Shown: positions 50,025 through 59,725, counted from the stretch's first letter. The stretch: DNA of 64,000 nt from an uncultured Lachnospiraceae bacterium (GCA_947628955.1 CANRBX010000001.1:67931-131930); one strand, 5' to 3'. Made by a program: numbers and translations. Notes: generated by a model from the sequence alone, not told the origin.

Positions 50025-50855
50025 TCATCTGTCCGCCCGCTTCGGCAGTGAGAACAGGAACGAGGTTGCCTCCGGGCCGCTCTCCACACAGATACTTCCC
50101 CCGGCCTCCTTCAGCGCGGAGGCGACGATCGCCAGGCCCATCCCGTGCCCCTCGCCCGTCTTCGTCGTGAAGCCCGGCCCGAAGATCAGCTTTCTCTGTG
50201 CCTGCGGGATCTCCGGCCCGTTGTTCTGCACGCGGAACAGATACTCGTCCCGGTTCTCGCCGATCTGCAGGCGGATCTGCTTTTCACCCTCTCTCTGCCC
50301 GACCGCCGTGACCGCATTGTCGATCAGGTTTGCCAGAATCTTGCACAGCTCCCACGGCTCTACCGAGAGCTCCCCGAGCTGTGTCCCCACCTCAAGATAG
50401 AAATCGATTCCCTGGCGCTCCGCGGCCTCCAGCTTGGCCTGCAGAAGCGCGTTCACCGCGGGCTGCGAGGTCTTCAGCGCGCGGCTGACCTTCATGATGT
50501 CCCGGAAGACCGGCTCCAGATAATCTCTGGCGCTCTCAAATTCTCCCAGTTCCAGCAGGCCGTGTACGACCTGCATCTGGTTCAGATAGTCGTGGCGCTG
50601 CTCGCGCAGCCTCAGGTTCAGCTGCTCCAGGTTTTCCAGGCTCTCCGCATAGTATTTCCTCTGGTAGCGGATCAGCGAGTACACCTCCGCCAGCGACAGC
50701 AGGCTGCTCACCAGTATGACGCAGACCGACAGGGTCAGCATTTCCTTCGAATAGGAAAGCCACCCGGCCCGCAGGGCGAGCAGGATCCCCAGCCCCAGCA
50801 CGAATTGCAGCGTGTTGACCAGAAACAGCATCCTGGCCAGTTTTTTTATCGACAT
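50025..50855 (-). CDS. sensor histidine kinase, Spo0B-type (SPOB_a) dimerization and HATPase
   Basis: REQRHDYLNQMQVVHGLLELGEFESARDYLEP; LANLIDNAVTAVGQ; GHGMGLAIVASALKEAGG. Confidence 0.87.
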   Translation of the reverse strand: MSIKKLARMLFLVNTLQFVLGLGILLALRAGWLSYSKEMLTLSVCVILVSSLLSLAEVYSLIRYQRKYYAESLENLEQLNLRLREQRHDYLNQMQVVHGLLELGEFESARDYLEPVFRDIMKVSRALKTSQPAVNALLQAKLEAAERQGIDFYLEVGTQLGELSVEPWELCKILANLIDNAVTAVGQREGEKQIRLQIGENRDEYLFRVQNNGPEIPQAQRKLIFGPGFTTKTGEGHGMGLAIVASALKEAGGSICVESGPEATSFLFSLPKRADR

Positions 50856-50993
50856 AACGCAATATTCCTCCGATTTTTTAAATTATAATTCATTTTCTGC
50901 GAAATCGTCAATACAGGACGCCGCGCCGCGAAGTGCGTGATTGCAAATTTCCGGGAAAGCGGTATAATCAGAGCAGAAAGGATGTGACCTGTT

Positions 50994-51806
50994 ATGAAAG
51001 TGGGATTTATCGGATGCGGAAATATGGCTTCCGCGATCATCGGAGGGATTCTGAGAGACGGGCTTGTCCCCGCAAATGAGATCATCGCCTCCGCGCTGCA
51101 CGAAGAAACGCTCGCACGCGCCTCTGCAGCCTTCGGCATACAGACTACCCTATACAACCGGAATGCGGCAATGGCGGATATCATTTTCCTCGCGGTCAAG
51201 CCCCAGTTCTATGATGAGGTCATTCATGAGATCCGGGACTGCGTCACAGAGCACCAGCTCGTCGTCTCCATCGCCCCCGGCAAGTCGATCGCGGCAGTTA
51301 CGGAATCGTTCGGCAGGGAGATCAAACTGATCCGCGCAATGCCGAACACTCCGGCGATGATCGGCGCAGGCGTCACCGCCGTGTGCTCCTCCTCCAACGT
51401 GACCGAAAAGGAGCAGGGCGCGGTGCTGCGGCTTCTGCAGGCGTGCGGCACCACGGAGGTCATGCCGGAACGCCTTCTCGACGCAGTCGTCGCGGTGAGC
51501 GGGAGTTCCCCTGCCTACGTTTTCATGATGATCGAGGCCATGGCCGACGGCGCGGTCCGCGACGGGATCCCGCGCACTCAGGCGTACCGGCTGGCCGCAC
51601 AGGCTGTCCTCGGCAGCGCAAAAATGGTGCTCGAGACCGGAAAGCATCCCGGCGAGCTCAAGGACATGGTATGCTCCCCGGCCGGAACGACGATCGAGGC
51701 CGTCGCCGCGCTTGAGGCCTCCGGCTTCCGCAGCGCGATCCTTGACGGCATGAAGGCCTGCAGCGACAGGACCGCCGCGATGTCCCGGCCGCAGCCGCAG
51801 AGATGA
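50994..51806 (+). CDS. proC: pyrroline-5-carboxylate reductase
   Basis: MKVGFIGCGNMASAIIGGIL; RAMPNTPAMIGAGVTAVC; VSGSSPAYVFMMIEAMADGAV. Confidence 0.95.
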   Translation: MKVGFIGCGNMASAIIGGILRDGLVPANEIIASALHEETLARASAAFGIQTTLYNRNAAMADIIFLAVKPQFYDEVIHEIRDCVTEHQLVVSIAPGKSIAAVTESFGREIKLIRAMPNTPAMIGAGVTAVCSSSNVTEKEQGAVLRLLQACGTTEVMPERLLDAVVAVSGSSPAYVFMMIEAMADGAVRDGIPRTQAYRLAAQAVLGSAKMVLETGKHPGELKDMVCSPAGTTIEAVAALEASGFRSAILDGMKACSDRTAAMSRPQPQR

Positions 51807-51900
51807 ATGAACCGGATTCCCGCCCCAGCCACACAGATGAGCAGACCGGATTCCCGCCCCCGGCCGCGCAGTGCACAGATGAGCCGGATGGTTTTCCGGG
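51790..51900. repeat. ~3 x 34-35-bp tandem array spanning the proC stop codon
   Basis: agccgcagagatgaatgaaccggattcccgcccc / agccacacagatgagcagaccggattcccgccccc / ggccgcgcagtgcacagatgagccggatgg. Confidence 0.85.
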
Positions 51901-51967
51901 CGCAGTGCGGCAGGCAGGGATCCGTTCTGCAGCGCCCTGTGCCCTTCGCGGCGATTAAGGGAACCGC

Positions 51968-52780
51968 TCATCTCTGCAGATCGCCGAGCGTCCCGAACGT
52001 ATAGCCCATCTCCTCCCATCTCGTCAGCAGTTCATCCAGGATTGCGGCGTTTGTGGATGAGGTATTATGCAGCAGCACGATCGCGCCCGGGTGGATGCGC
52101 CCAAGCAGCTTTTCAAACGCCTCCTCCCGGGTCGGCTGTCTGTCCTCGTACCAGTCCACATACGCAAGGCTCCAGAAGAAAGTCTGATATCCGAGCTGCT
52201 GCGCCATCTTCAGATTGCTCTCGCTGTATCTGCCCTGCGGGGGACGGTAGAAATGCGACAGCTCCTGACCCGTCGCTTCGGCAAAAACCGCCTCCAGATC
52301 CCGGATTTCCTTTGCAAATGACTCCATATCCGACAGCTTCGTCATGTCCGGATGGTGCATTGTGTGGTTCCCGACCGTGTGCCCTTCGGCAAGCATCTGC
52401 CTCACCAGCTCCGGATTATCCTTAACGAAATTCCCCACAACAAAAAATGTCGCGTGGACGCCGTGCTTTTTCAGCGCTGCCAGGATCGCCGGCGTGTTCC
52501 CATTCTCATAGCCGCAGTCGAACGTCAGCCGGATGATCTTTTCCTGCGTGTCCTGCGCATACCACGCGTCGTACTGCGCAAGCTCTTCACAGGTAGCGTT
52601 GCCCACGGGCTTCTCCCCCTCCTGCTGAAAGCTCAGTCCCCAGTTTCCCTCCGCGGACGCGGGGGAGCTCTTCCCCTCGCCGTTCAGCCGCGCCGCCAGC
52701 CGGCCCGCAAAAAAAGCAGCGGTAAACAGAACGATTACCGCCGCTTTCCTCAATGAAATTCTCTCTCTGATCCTCTGCAT
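51968..52780 (-). CDS. polysaccharide deacetylase (PdaA-like)
   Basis: IRLTFDCGYENGNTPAILAALKKHGVHATFFVVGNFV; GNHTMHHPDMTKLSD. Confidence 0.9.
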   Translation of the reverse strand: MQRIRERISLRKAAVIVLFTAAFFAGRLAARLNGEGKSSPASAEGNWGLSFQQEGEKPVGNATCEELAQYDAWYAQDTQEKIIRLTFDCGYENGNTPAILAALKKHGVHATFFVVGNFVKDNPELVRQMLAEGHTVGNHTMHHPDMTKLSDMESFAKEIRDLEAVFAEATGQELSHFYRPPQGRYSESNLKMAQQLGYQTFFWSLAYVDWYEDRQPTREEAFEKLLGRIHPGAIVLLHNTSSTNAAILDELLTRWEEMGYTFGTLGDLQR

Positions 52781-52882
52781 GCTCTGCCGCTCCGAATGCT
52801 TCTCTCACAGCAGTCTATGTCCGCAGTGCAGGAATTATACATGCCTTTTACAGACGCCAGGATATCTTTTTTATGGACGCTT

Positions 52883-54598
52883 TTACTGCGTCGTCTGCCC
52901 GATGTTGTCCTGGATCACCTGCCAGACGCTGTCCTTCTCGTTGCCGAGCACCCACGCCGCGATGCCCCCAAGGTCATACTGGCTGACCAGCGCCGCACGC
53001 TGCGCGATTGAACTGTCGTCCTCAAGCCAGATCTGGCAGAACCGGCCCTCCGCATCCGTCCACTCGGCATACTGCTGGCCGGTGCTCTCATCGTAGACGG
53101 GGGTCACGCCATTCTCCGCGAGAAGCTGTTCTGCATATTTCATGGAGACAGCCTCGCTGGTCACCTGCTGCGTGCCGTCCTCGAGCGTCTGCGTGTACCA
53201 GAGCCTTGAGTAGAACGGGATCCCGCTGATCAGCTTCTCCTTCGGCATCTCGGTCAGCATATTTTCAATGCCGGTGATCTCAAAGTCCATTGAGGCCACG
53301 CTGCCGACAATGTCAGAGCCCGCATAGTGCTCGTCGTAGCCCATGACCATCACATAATCGCAGACTGCCCCCAGCTCGTCCCGGTGATAATGCCTCGAAA
53401 AGTCCATCGGAACCGGCACATCCACGGACAGCACGATCTGGTTCTTCCTGCACAGGATCGAGAGCTCTCGCATAAACTGCGCATAATCGTAGCCCGCCTC
53501 CTGGGCGATCCCCTCGAAGTCGATATTGATCCCGTCGAATCCAAGCTCCAGGGCCTGTCCGACCAGATAATTCTGCACGGTCTGGCGTGCCTGGCGCGAC
53601 GCCAGAAGCGCCGTTGTGCTGACATTTTCGCTGAAATTGCTGATCAGCGCCCACACCTGGAGCCCCGCCGCATGCGCGCGCTCCACGTAGGAGGCGTCCG
53701 CGAAGGACTCGATATTTCCCGCATTGTCGCTCAGGAAATACCAGGTCGGCGAGATCACGTTCACCCCGCTCATTGCCGCAATATCCTCTTCAAGCTCCGC
53801 GTTCATCCCCGGATAATCGATCTGATGCCACACAAGGTTCACGCGCCCCTCCTGATGGATGGACGGATACTCGCTGTGATAGTAGGTTTCTGTGACCACC
53901 GTGCTGACGGAACCCTTCAGGCATCTGTTCTTCACGTAGCCGATGTAGCCGTCCGGCGTGACAATCTGCGACCACTTTTTCATCTGGTCCAGAACCGTGA
54001 CCTGCGTCCCCGACTCCACTGTCGTCAGGATCGGGCTTTTGATCCCGCCCTGGTAGCGCACGGCGCTGTCCCGCCTCATCTGAACCGCCCGGATCTCCGT
54101 GGTCCCAAACGTCACCATCACGCGCGGCGGGCCGTCGAACACTTCACACCTGAGATCCGAATACTGCTGCAGAAAGTTTGCAGAAAGAAACATCCCGGCA
54201 GACGTCGTCTTCAGGATCTCATATCCCGCGTCAAAGCTCTCCCCGTCCACGGTATAGGCAGCGCTGTCCGGCGCAAACTCAAAGATCTGCTCTGCGGTCG
54301 TAAACAGCAGCAGCCCGACCGAGGCATCCCAGTGGAAACGCGGGTTCAGCTCACGCTGCACCAGAGTATAATCCAGATAAACGCTTCCGTCCAGGATCAG
54401 CGCCCGCTCCTGCGCCATATGGTCCTGCACGATCACCGCCGCCTCGTTTTCGCCAAGCGTACCGAAATAATCCTCCGCGCTCATGTGCTTCCCGCTCGGG
54501 ACGTATTTCACAAGGCATACGATAAGGATCGAGAGTATTCCGAGCCCTGCGATCACCGCCGCAAGCAGCCGGAACAGAGTATTTTCCGTCTTCTTCAC
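52883..54598 (-). CDS. SH3-domain glycoside hydrolase family 18 protein
   Basis: GFDGINIDFEGIAQEAGYDYAQFMRELS (DGxxxDxE variant); SH3-like TVESGTQVTVLDQMKKWSQIVTPDGYIGYVKNRCL. Confidence 0.9.
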   Translation of the reverse strand: MKKTENTLFRLLAAVIAGLGILSILIVCLVKYVPSGKHMSAEDYFGTLGENEAAVIVQDHMAQERALILDGSVYLDYTLVQRELNPRFHWDASVGLLLFTTAEQIFEFAPDSAAYTVDGESFDAGYEILKTTSAGMFLSANFLQQYSDLRCEVFDGPPRVMVTFGTTEIRAVQMRRDSAVRYQGGIKSPILTTVESGTQVTVLDQMKKWSQIVTPDGYIGYVKNRCLKGSVSTVVTETYYHSEYPSIHQEGRVNLVWHQIDYPGMNAELEEDIAAMSGVNVISPTWYFLSDNAGNIESFADASYVERAHAAGLQVWALISNFSENVSTTALLASRQARQTVQNYLVGQALELGFDGINIDFEGIAQEAGYDYAQFMRELSILCRKNQIVLSVDVPVPMDFSRHYHRDELGAVCDYVMVMGYDEHYAGSDIVGSVASMDFEITGIENMLTEMPKEKLISGIPFYSRLWYTQTLEDGTQQVTSEAVSMKYAEQLLAENGVTPVYDESTGQQYAEWTDAEGRFCQIWLEDDSSIAQRAALVSQYDLGGIAAWVLGNEKDSVWQVIQDNIGQTTQ

Positions 54599-54871
54599 TG
54601 TACTTCCCCTTTCGCCGCACGCCTCCCGCAGGGCTGCGCACAGCTCATGTTATCTCAGACATCTTACCACAGGATTGCCGGGGCCGCCATCCGCTTCGGA
54701 ATTTCTTTATAAAAAAATAAGAAAATGCATAAAGGGGAAACCGGTATGCCGGCTGCTTTTCCTTTCTCCGGCGTGCCGTCCGGCCGGATCCCAACGGCAG
54801 TTTTCCCGAACGCGCGTCCGGAGGTTCCATGGTGGAAGCCTCCCGGGGTCCGCTCTGAAAACTGCGCCGGA

Positions 54872-55129
54872 TCACCTCCGCAGCCGCCAGGGTTTTGAAT
54901 TTTCCGAAACCCGGATAAAATGGATCTCCGCGATCCGATCCTGCTCGTCCCCGACAAAATCCCTCATGTAGTCGGAACCCTCCGCGAGCATGCACGCCTC
55001 GACGATATCGTCGGCCCTGCTCGGGCGGTTCCCGAGGTAAAGATGTGTCCCTTCTCTTTCGTAATCCCGGAGCTCTCTCCACAGAGAGTATGCCCGGTTT
55101 TCAGGTCTTCCTTGTCTCTTTTTCTCCAA
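54872..55129 (-). CDS. small hypothetical protein
   Basis: MEKKRQGRPENRAYSLWRELRDYEREGTHLYLGNRPSRADDIVEACML; TTG start at 55129 with GGAGG 6 nt upstream. Confidence 0.55.
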   Translation of the reverse strand: MEKKRQGRPENRAYSLWRELRDYEREGTHLYLGNRPSRADDIVEACMLAEGSDYMRDFVGDEQDRIAEIHFIRVSENSKPWRLRR

Positions 55130-55191
55130 TTTTTTCCTCCGGCGCTGCAAATTAAACTGAGAGGTGCGATCGTGATATATTATGACGTTGG

Positions 55192-55367
55192 AGTCAAATG
55201 ATGCCATACGGATTGTTCCGTGCTACGCACTCCCACAATCCTGCCCAACATTCGGAATTCATGGGGCCCCTGCCCCACTTCTTCCTCATGTTTGGGCGGG
55301 TCATTAAGTCATAAAACCACTTCTGCGCAAGCGCATCGTGGTTTATGACTTTTGACCCTGGCATCAT
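55192..55367. repeat. 176-bp dispersed structured element, copy 2
   Basis: Aligns gap-free with 28989-29164 with 6 substitutions. Confidence 0.95.
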
Positions 55368-55749
55368 ATTATTACCAGTCTATGCAGCGCGGACTGCAAT
55401 AATGTCAGAATCAAATGCGCCGTGCGGATGGCCCCATACTGCGCCCTCCGGCCCATTTAATAAATTATTTACTTGCGCAAAAAACAGAAATTGATTATAA
55501 TGCGTAAAAGAAGCCAGAAAGATATGTGGGAACATTTCGCCGCGGGAATGTACAGTGCATGGTGCAGAAGACGGCTGCCTCGCTTCCCTCCTTTCCTCCG
55601 GAATATAAAAACAGGCGGATGAACCTCACATACTTTCTGATGTATATTATAATTAATATGTTGAAATTTTTCAAGTCTTTTTTTCAAAAAATATGCCCTG
55701 TTTTCGCACAGGTTGGAACGGAATGGCGCAACTGTAACATTTTATCCAC

Positions 55750-55779
55750 TTTACATATCGGTACAAATGCGTATATAAT
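55750..55779 (+). promoter_or_regulatory. candidate promoter for mecA-like gene
   Basis: TTTACA - 18 nt - TATAAT. Confidence 0.5.
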
Positions 55780-55823
55780 AATAGTGATACCAGTGTAATC
55801 TCACCGGGTAAGGAAGTGATTGA

Positions 55824-56603
55824 ATGAAGATTGAAAAACTTAACGACAGGCAAATTCGCTGCACCCTGACAAGAGAAGATCTTGCGGACAGAAAGATCAA
55901 ACTGAGTGAATTCGCATACGGTTCTGATAAAGCAAAAGCACTTTTTCAGGATATGATGCAGGTTGCCGCCCAGGATTTTGGTTTTGAAGCGGACAATACT
56001 CCGCTTGTCATAGAGGCAGTACCTATCTCCATCGACTCACTGATTCTGATCATCACAAAAGTCGACGATCCGGAAGAACTTGACACCAGATTTTCACGGT
56101 TCTCGCCTGAGGATCCCTCGCGTGAGGACGGCTACTCCCTCTCTGATCTCAGAGACCGGATCGAGGGCGCCGACGACATTCTGGGGCTGATCCGGAAGAT
56201 CTCCGAGGCCCGCAAGCGTGCGGCTGCACAGCAGGCCCAGAACGCGGCGCAGACAGCCGAAGCCGCACAGACAGCGGATCCTGCCGAGGAGGACGAGGAA
56301 GTGCGCCGCCTGACACGGTTCTACCTCTTCCACTCGCTCGACGACGCGATCCGCGCTTCAGGCGTGCTCGGCCCCGTCTACGACGGCCCGAACGCCCTGT
56401 ACAAGAACCCTGAGAGCGGCGATTATTACCTGCTGCTTGAGAAGGCCGGGAGCTCCGCGGAGCAGTTCAATAAGATCTGCAACGTCCTCTCCGAATATGC
56501 CGCATCCTGCAAGTTCACGCCGGGCATGGAGGCACATTTCTCAGAGCACATGGAGACCATTCTCGCAGACCACGCGCTGCAGACCCTGCATCAGCTGAGA
56601 TGA
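55824..56603 (+). CDS. mecA: adaptor protein MecA
   Basis: MKIEKLNDRQIRCTLTREDLADRKIKLSEFAYGSDKAKALFQDMMQVAAQDFGFE; FYLFHSLDDAIRAS. Confidence 0.92.
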   Translation: MKIEKLNDRQIRCTLTREDLADRKIKLSEFAYGSDKAKALFQDMMQVAAQDFGFEADNTPLVIEAVPISIDSLILIITKVDDPEELDTRFSRFSPEDPSREDGYSLSDLRDRIEGADDILGLIRKISEARKRAAAQQAQNAAQTAEAAQTADPAEEDEEVRRLTRFYLFHSLDDAIRASGVLGPVYDGPNALYKNPESGDYYLLLEKAGSSAEQFNKICNVLSEYAASCKFTPGMEAHFSEHMETILADHALQTLHQLR

Positions 56604-56754
56604 CCGGTTCTGCCGGCAGGCGCACGGCAGGCGCTCCCGCCTGTCAGTATCTCCGAAACACGTTACAATAAAAGATAAGCACAGATTTTATGCGGCAGGA
56701 AACGGCTTTCACATTTCAGTGTGACACGGTCTTTTCTGCCGCATAAAAAATATC

Positions 56755-56823
56755 ACAGGGGCTTCCGCAAAGCTGCACCGTCCGGATATACCGGAACGGG
56801 GGTTTTGCAAAAGCCCCTGCCGT
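56755..56823 (-). terminator. hairpin downstream of nrdD
   Basis: AGGGGCTTTTGCAAAA...GCTTTGCGGAAGCCCCT followed on minus strand by GTGATATTTTTT. Confidence 0.5.
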
Positions 56824-56980
56824 ATCTTCTGCCGGCCCTGCCTGCTTCTGAGGCACCCTCCGGCATTTAATAAATCTTTTGTTCAATTTTTTAATCTTTT
56901 GCCTGTTCAATTTTTTGTCTGTTTGAACCGTTCTGTCTGCGCAGCTGTGCAGATCCCTTCATCCGCGCAGATTCTTCTGT

Positions 56981-59569
56981 CTACGCGTTTGACACAAGCC
57001 GGTCGACGTAGCGCTTGATATTGGACGCGTTGACATATCTGTCGACGACTCCGTCATGAAGCACGATCAGCGTCGGAGCCTGCATGACCCCGTACTGGCT
57101 GACCAGATCCAGGTTTTCCTCCGCATCCACCAGCTCATACGGCTCGTCCTTCAGCATCTCTTTTGCGATCCTGCAGTTCGGGCAGGTCTTCGTCGTAAAC
57201 AGGAAGCGCGTCTCCTGCCCCTCCGGGGCCTGCGCTCCGGTCTCTGCGGCCTGCGCCGCCTCCGGAATCTGCGCTCCGGCCTTTGCACCCTGCATCGCCT
57301 CCGGGGCCTGCGCTCCGGCCTTCGCACCCTGCACTGCCTCCGCTCCGGCCTTTGCAGGCGCGTCCTGCCGTCCCTCAGAGTCCATGCCGGGCACGGTCAC
57401 ACTGACACCCGCGCGGTACATCGGCTGCTCCTGCGCGGACGCGCCGCCCCTCTTCAGGCGGGAGTTCGGGATGTCATAGAGCCTGCGGTCCGCAAACTCC
57501 TGCGTCTTTCCGTCATTCCAGTTCTGCACCGGACGATAGTAGCCGGTGATCCTGCTGTAGACCTCCGTCGGCTCGCCGCAGATCGGGCAGGTCTTCTGCT
57601 CGCCGTCCAGATAGCCGTGGGAACGGCAGATCGAATAGGTCGGCGACATCGTGTAATAAGGAAGCCTGTAGTTCTCCGCAATCCTGCGCACCAGCGTGGC
57701 CGCAGCCTTCCAGTCCGGAAGCCGCTCGCCGAGGAACGCGTGGAACACGGTGCCCGATGTGTACAGCGTCTGCAGCTCGTCCTGAATGTCGAGCGCGTCA
57801 AAAATATCTGACGTGAAGTTCACCGGAAGATGCGAGCTGTTCGTGTAGTATGGCGTCTTGTCCTGCGTCGCGCCCGGGCCCGGATTCACGACTCCGACCT
57901 CTCCGCCGGCCGTAATGATATCCGGCCAGCGCGCCTTGTCATGCTTCGCCAGACGGTACGTCGTGGACTCTGCCGGCGTCGCCTCGAGATTGTAAAGGTC
58001 GCCGTACATCTCCTGGTACGTGACAAGCCTCTCCCTCATGTGGTTCAGGACGTCCTTCGCGAACTGCTGCGTCTCCGGATGGGTCAGATCCCTGCGCAGC
58101 CAGTTGGCGTTCAGCCCGGCCTCGTTCATGCCGATCAGGCCGATCGTAGAGAAATGATTGTCGAACGTGCCGAGGTAGCGCTTTGTATACGGGTACAGTC
58201 CCTCGTCGAGAAGCTTTGTGATCACCTCTCTCTTGATCTTCAGGGAGCGCGCGGCCACATCCATCATGTGGTCCAGCCTGCGGTAAAAATCCTTTTCATT
58301 CGAAGCCAGATAGGCGATGCGCGGAAGGTTGATCGTCACCACGCCGACACTGCCCGTGCTCTCGCCAGAGCCAAAGAATCCGCCCATCTTTTTGCGCAGC
58401 TCACGCAGGTCGAGGCGCAGGCGGCAGCACATGCTGCGCACGTCGCTCGGCTGCATATCGCTGTTGATATAGTTTGAGAAATACGGCGTGCCGTACTTCG
58501 CCGTCATCGTAAACAGAAGCCGGTTGTTCTCTGTCTCGGACCAGTCGAAATCCTTCGTGATCGAGTAGGTCGGGATCGGATACTGGAAGCCGCGGCCCTC
58601 CGCATCGCCCTCGATCATCGTCTCGATGAAGGCCCGGTTGATCATGTCCATTTCCTTTTTGCAGTCCTTATAGCAGAAATCCATCTCTCTGCCGCCCACG
58701 ATCGCCGGGAGCTCCGCCAGGTCGTTCGGCACCGTCCAGTCGAGCGTGATATTCGAGAACGGGGCCTGAGTGCCCCAGCGGCTCGGCGTATTCACACCGT
58801 AGACAAAGGACTCAATGCACTTCTTCACCTCCGGATACGTCAGGTTGTCCGCCTTCACAAACGGAGCCAGATACGTATCAAACGAGGAAAACGCCTGCGC
58901 GCCTGCCCACTCATTCTGCATGATCCCGAGGAAATTCACCATCTGGTTGCACAGCACAGACAGATGCTTCGCCGGTGCGGACGTGATCTTGCCCTTGATC
59001 CCGCCGAGCCCCTCCTGGATCAGCTGCTTCAGGGACCACCCCGCGCAGTAGCCGGTCAGCATAGAAAGATCGTGAATGTGGATGTCCGCATTGCGGTGCG
59101 CATCCGCGATCTCCTGGTCATAAATCTCGGACAGCCAGTAATTCGCCGTCACCGCGCCGGAATTGCTCAGGATCAGGCCGCCCACGGAATATGTGACGGT
59201 CGAATTTTCCTTTACACGCCAGTCCTCCACCTTCACATAGCTGTTCACGATCTCCTTGTAGTCGAGGATCGTGGACTTCATATTGCGGATCTTCTCGCGC
59301 TGCTTGCGGTAGAGGATATATGCCTTCGCGACCTCGGCATATCCCGCCTGGATCAGCACCTGCTCCGCGCTGTCCTGCACGCTCTCGACATCGATCAGGC
59401 CGTCCCTGATCTTCTTCTGGAAATCCGCCGTCACGCGGAGAGCCAGCAGATCGATCATATCGCTGTTGTACTCCATCTGCTGCGCGTCAAATGCTTTTTC
59501 AATCGCTCCGCTGATCTTAGCCAGATTAAACTCGGCAATCTCACCGTCGCGCTTTACTACTTTAAACAC
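56981..59569 (-). CDS. nrdD: anaerobic ribonucleoside-triphosphate reductase with C-terminal thioredoxin/glutaredoxin-like domain
   Basis: ATP-cone MFKVVKRDGEIAEFNLAKISGAIEKAF; CPICGEPTEVYSRITGYYRPVQNWNDGKTQEFADR; C-terminal LFTTKTCPNCRIAKEMLKDEPYELVDAEENLDLVSQYGVMQAPTLIVLHDG. Confidence 0.95.
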   Translation of the reverse strand: MFKVVKRDGEIAEFNLAKISGAIEKAFDAQQMEYNSDMIDLLALRVTADFQKKIRDGLIDVESVQDSAEQVLIQAGYAEVAKAYILYRKQREKIRNMKSTILDYKEIVNSYVKVEDWRVKENSTVTYSVGGLILSNSGAVTANYWLSEIYDQEIADAHRNADIHIHDLSMLTGYCAGWSLKQLIQEGLGGIKGKITSAPAKHLSVLCNQMVNFLGIMQNEWAGAQAFSSFDTYLAPFVKADNLTYPEVKKCIESFVYGVNTPSRWGTQAPFSNITLDWTVPNDLAELPAIVGGREMDFCYKDCKKEMDMINRAFIETMIEGDAEGRGFQYPIPTYSITKDFDWSETENNRLLFTMTAKYGTPYFSNYINSDMQPSDVRSMCCRLRLDLRELRKKMGGFFGSGESTGSVGVVTINLPRIAYLASNEKDFYRRLDHMMDVAARSLKIKREVITKLLDEGLYPYTKRYLGTFDNHFSTIGLIGMNEAGLNANWLRRDLTHPETQQFAKDVLNHMRERLVTYQEMYGDLYNLEATPAESTTYRLAKHDKARWPDIITAGGEVGVVNPGPGATQDKTPYYTNSSHLPVNFTSDIFDALDIQDELQTLYTSGTVFHAFLGERLPDWKAAATLVRRIAENYRLPYYTMSPTYSICRSHGYLDGEQKTCPICGEPTEVYSRITGYYRPVQNWNDGKTQEFADRRLYDIPNSRLKRGGASAQEQPMYRAGVSVTVPGMDSEGRQDAPAKAGAEAVQGAKAGAQAPEAMQGAKAGAQIPEAAQAAETGAQAPEGQETRFLFTTKTCPNCRIAKEMLKDEPYELVDAEENLDLVSQYGVMQAPTLIVLHDGVVDRYVNASNIKRYVDRLVSNA
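57220..57365. repeat. in-frame ~39-bp repeat in nrdD linker
   Basis: VQGAKAGAQAPEA / MQGAKAGAQIPEA / AQAAETGAQAPEG. Confidence 0.85.
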
Positions 59570-59627
59570 TTCAAACCCCTCCCAAACTCAGTAAAACAAA
59601 ACTGCATGATTCCATCGGGTATCATTA

Positions 59628-59679
59628 TATCACTGCATATATGGTTAGTCAATGGAAAACCCACTACATATATGTGTCA
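59628..59679. promoter_or_regulatory. candidate pair of NrdR boxes upstream of nrdD
   Basis: CACTGCATATATGG and CACTACATATATGTG with 31-bp start-to-start spacing. Confidence 0.6.
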
Positions 59680-59725
59680 ATTTTATTACATATACAACAT
59701 CTTGTAGCAGGAAAATCCGGTTTTC

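Noticed and set aside
55129-55207. Upstream extension of the small ORF (MASFDSNVIIYHDRTSQ...)
   Set aside because: The ATG lies within the dispersed element without an RBS; a TTG at 55129 has GGAGG at proper spacing.
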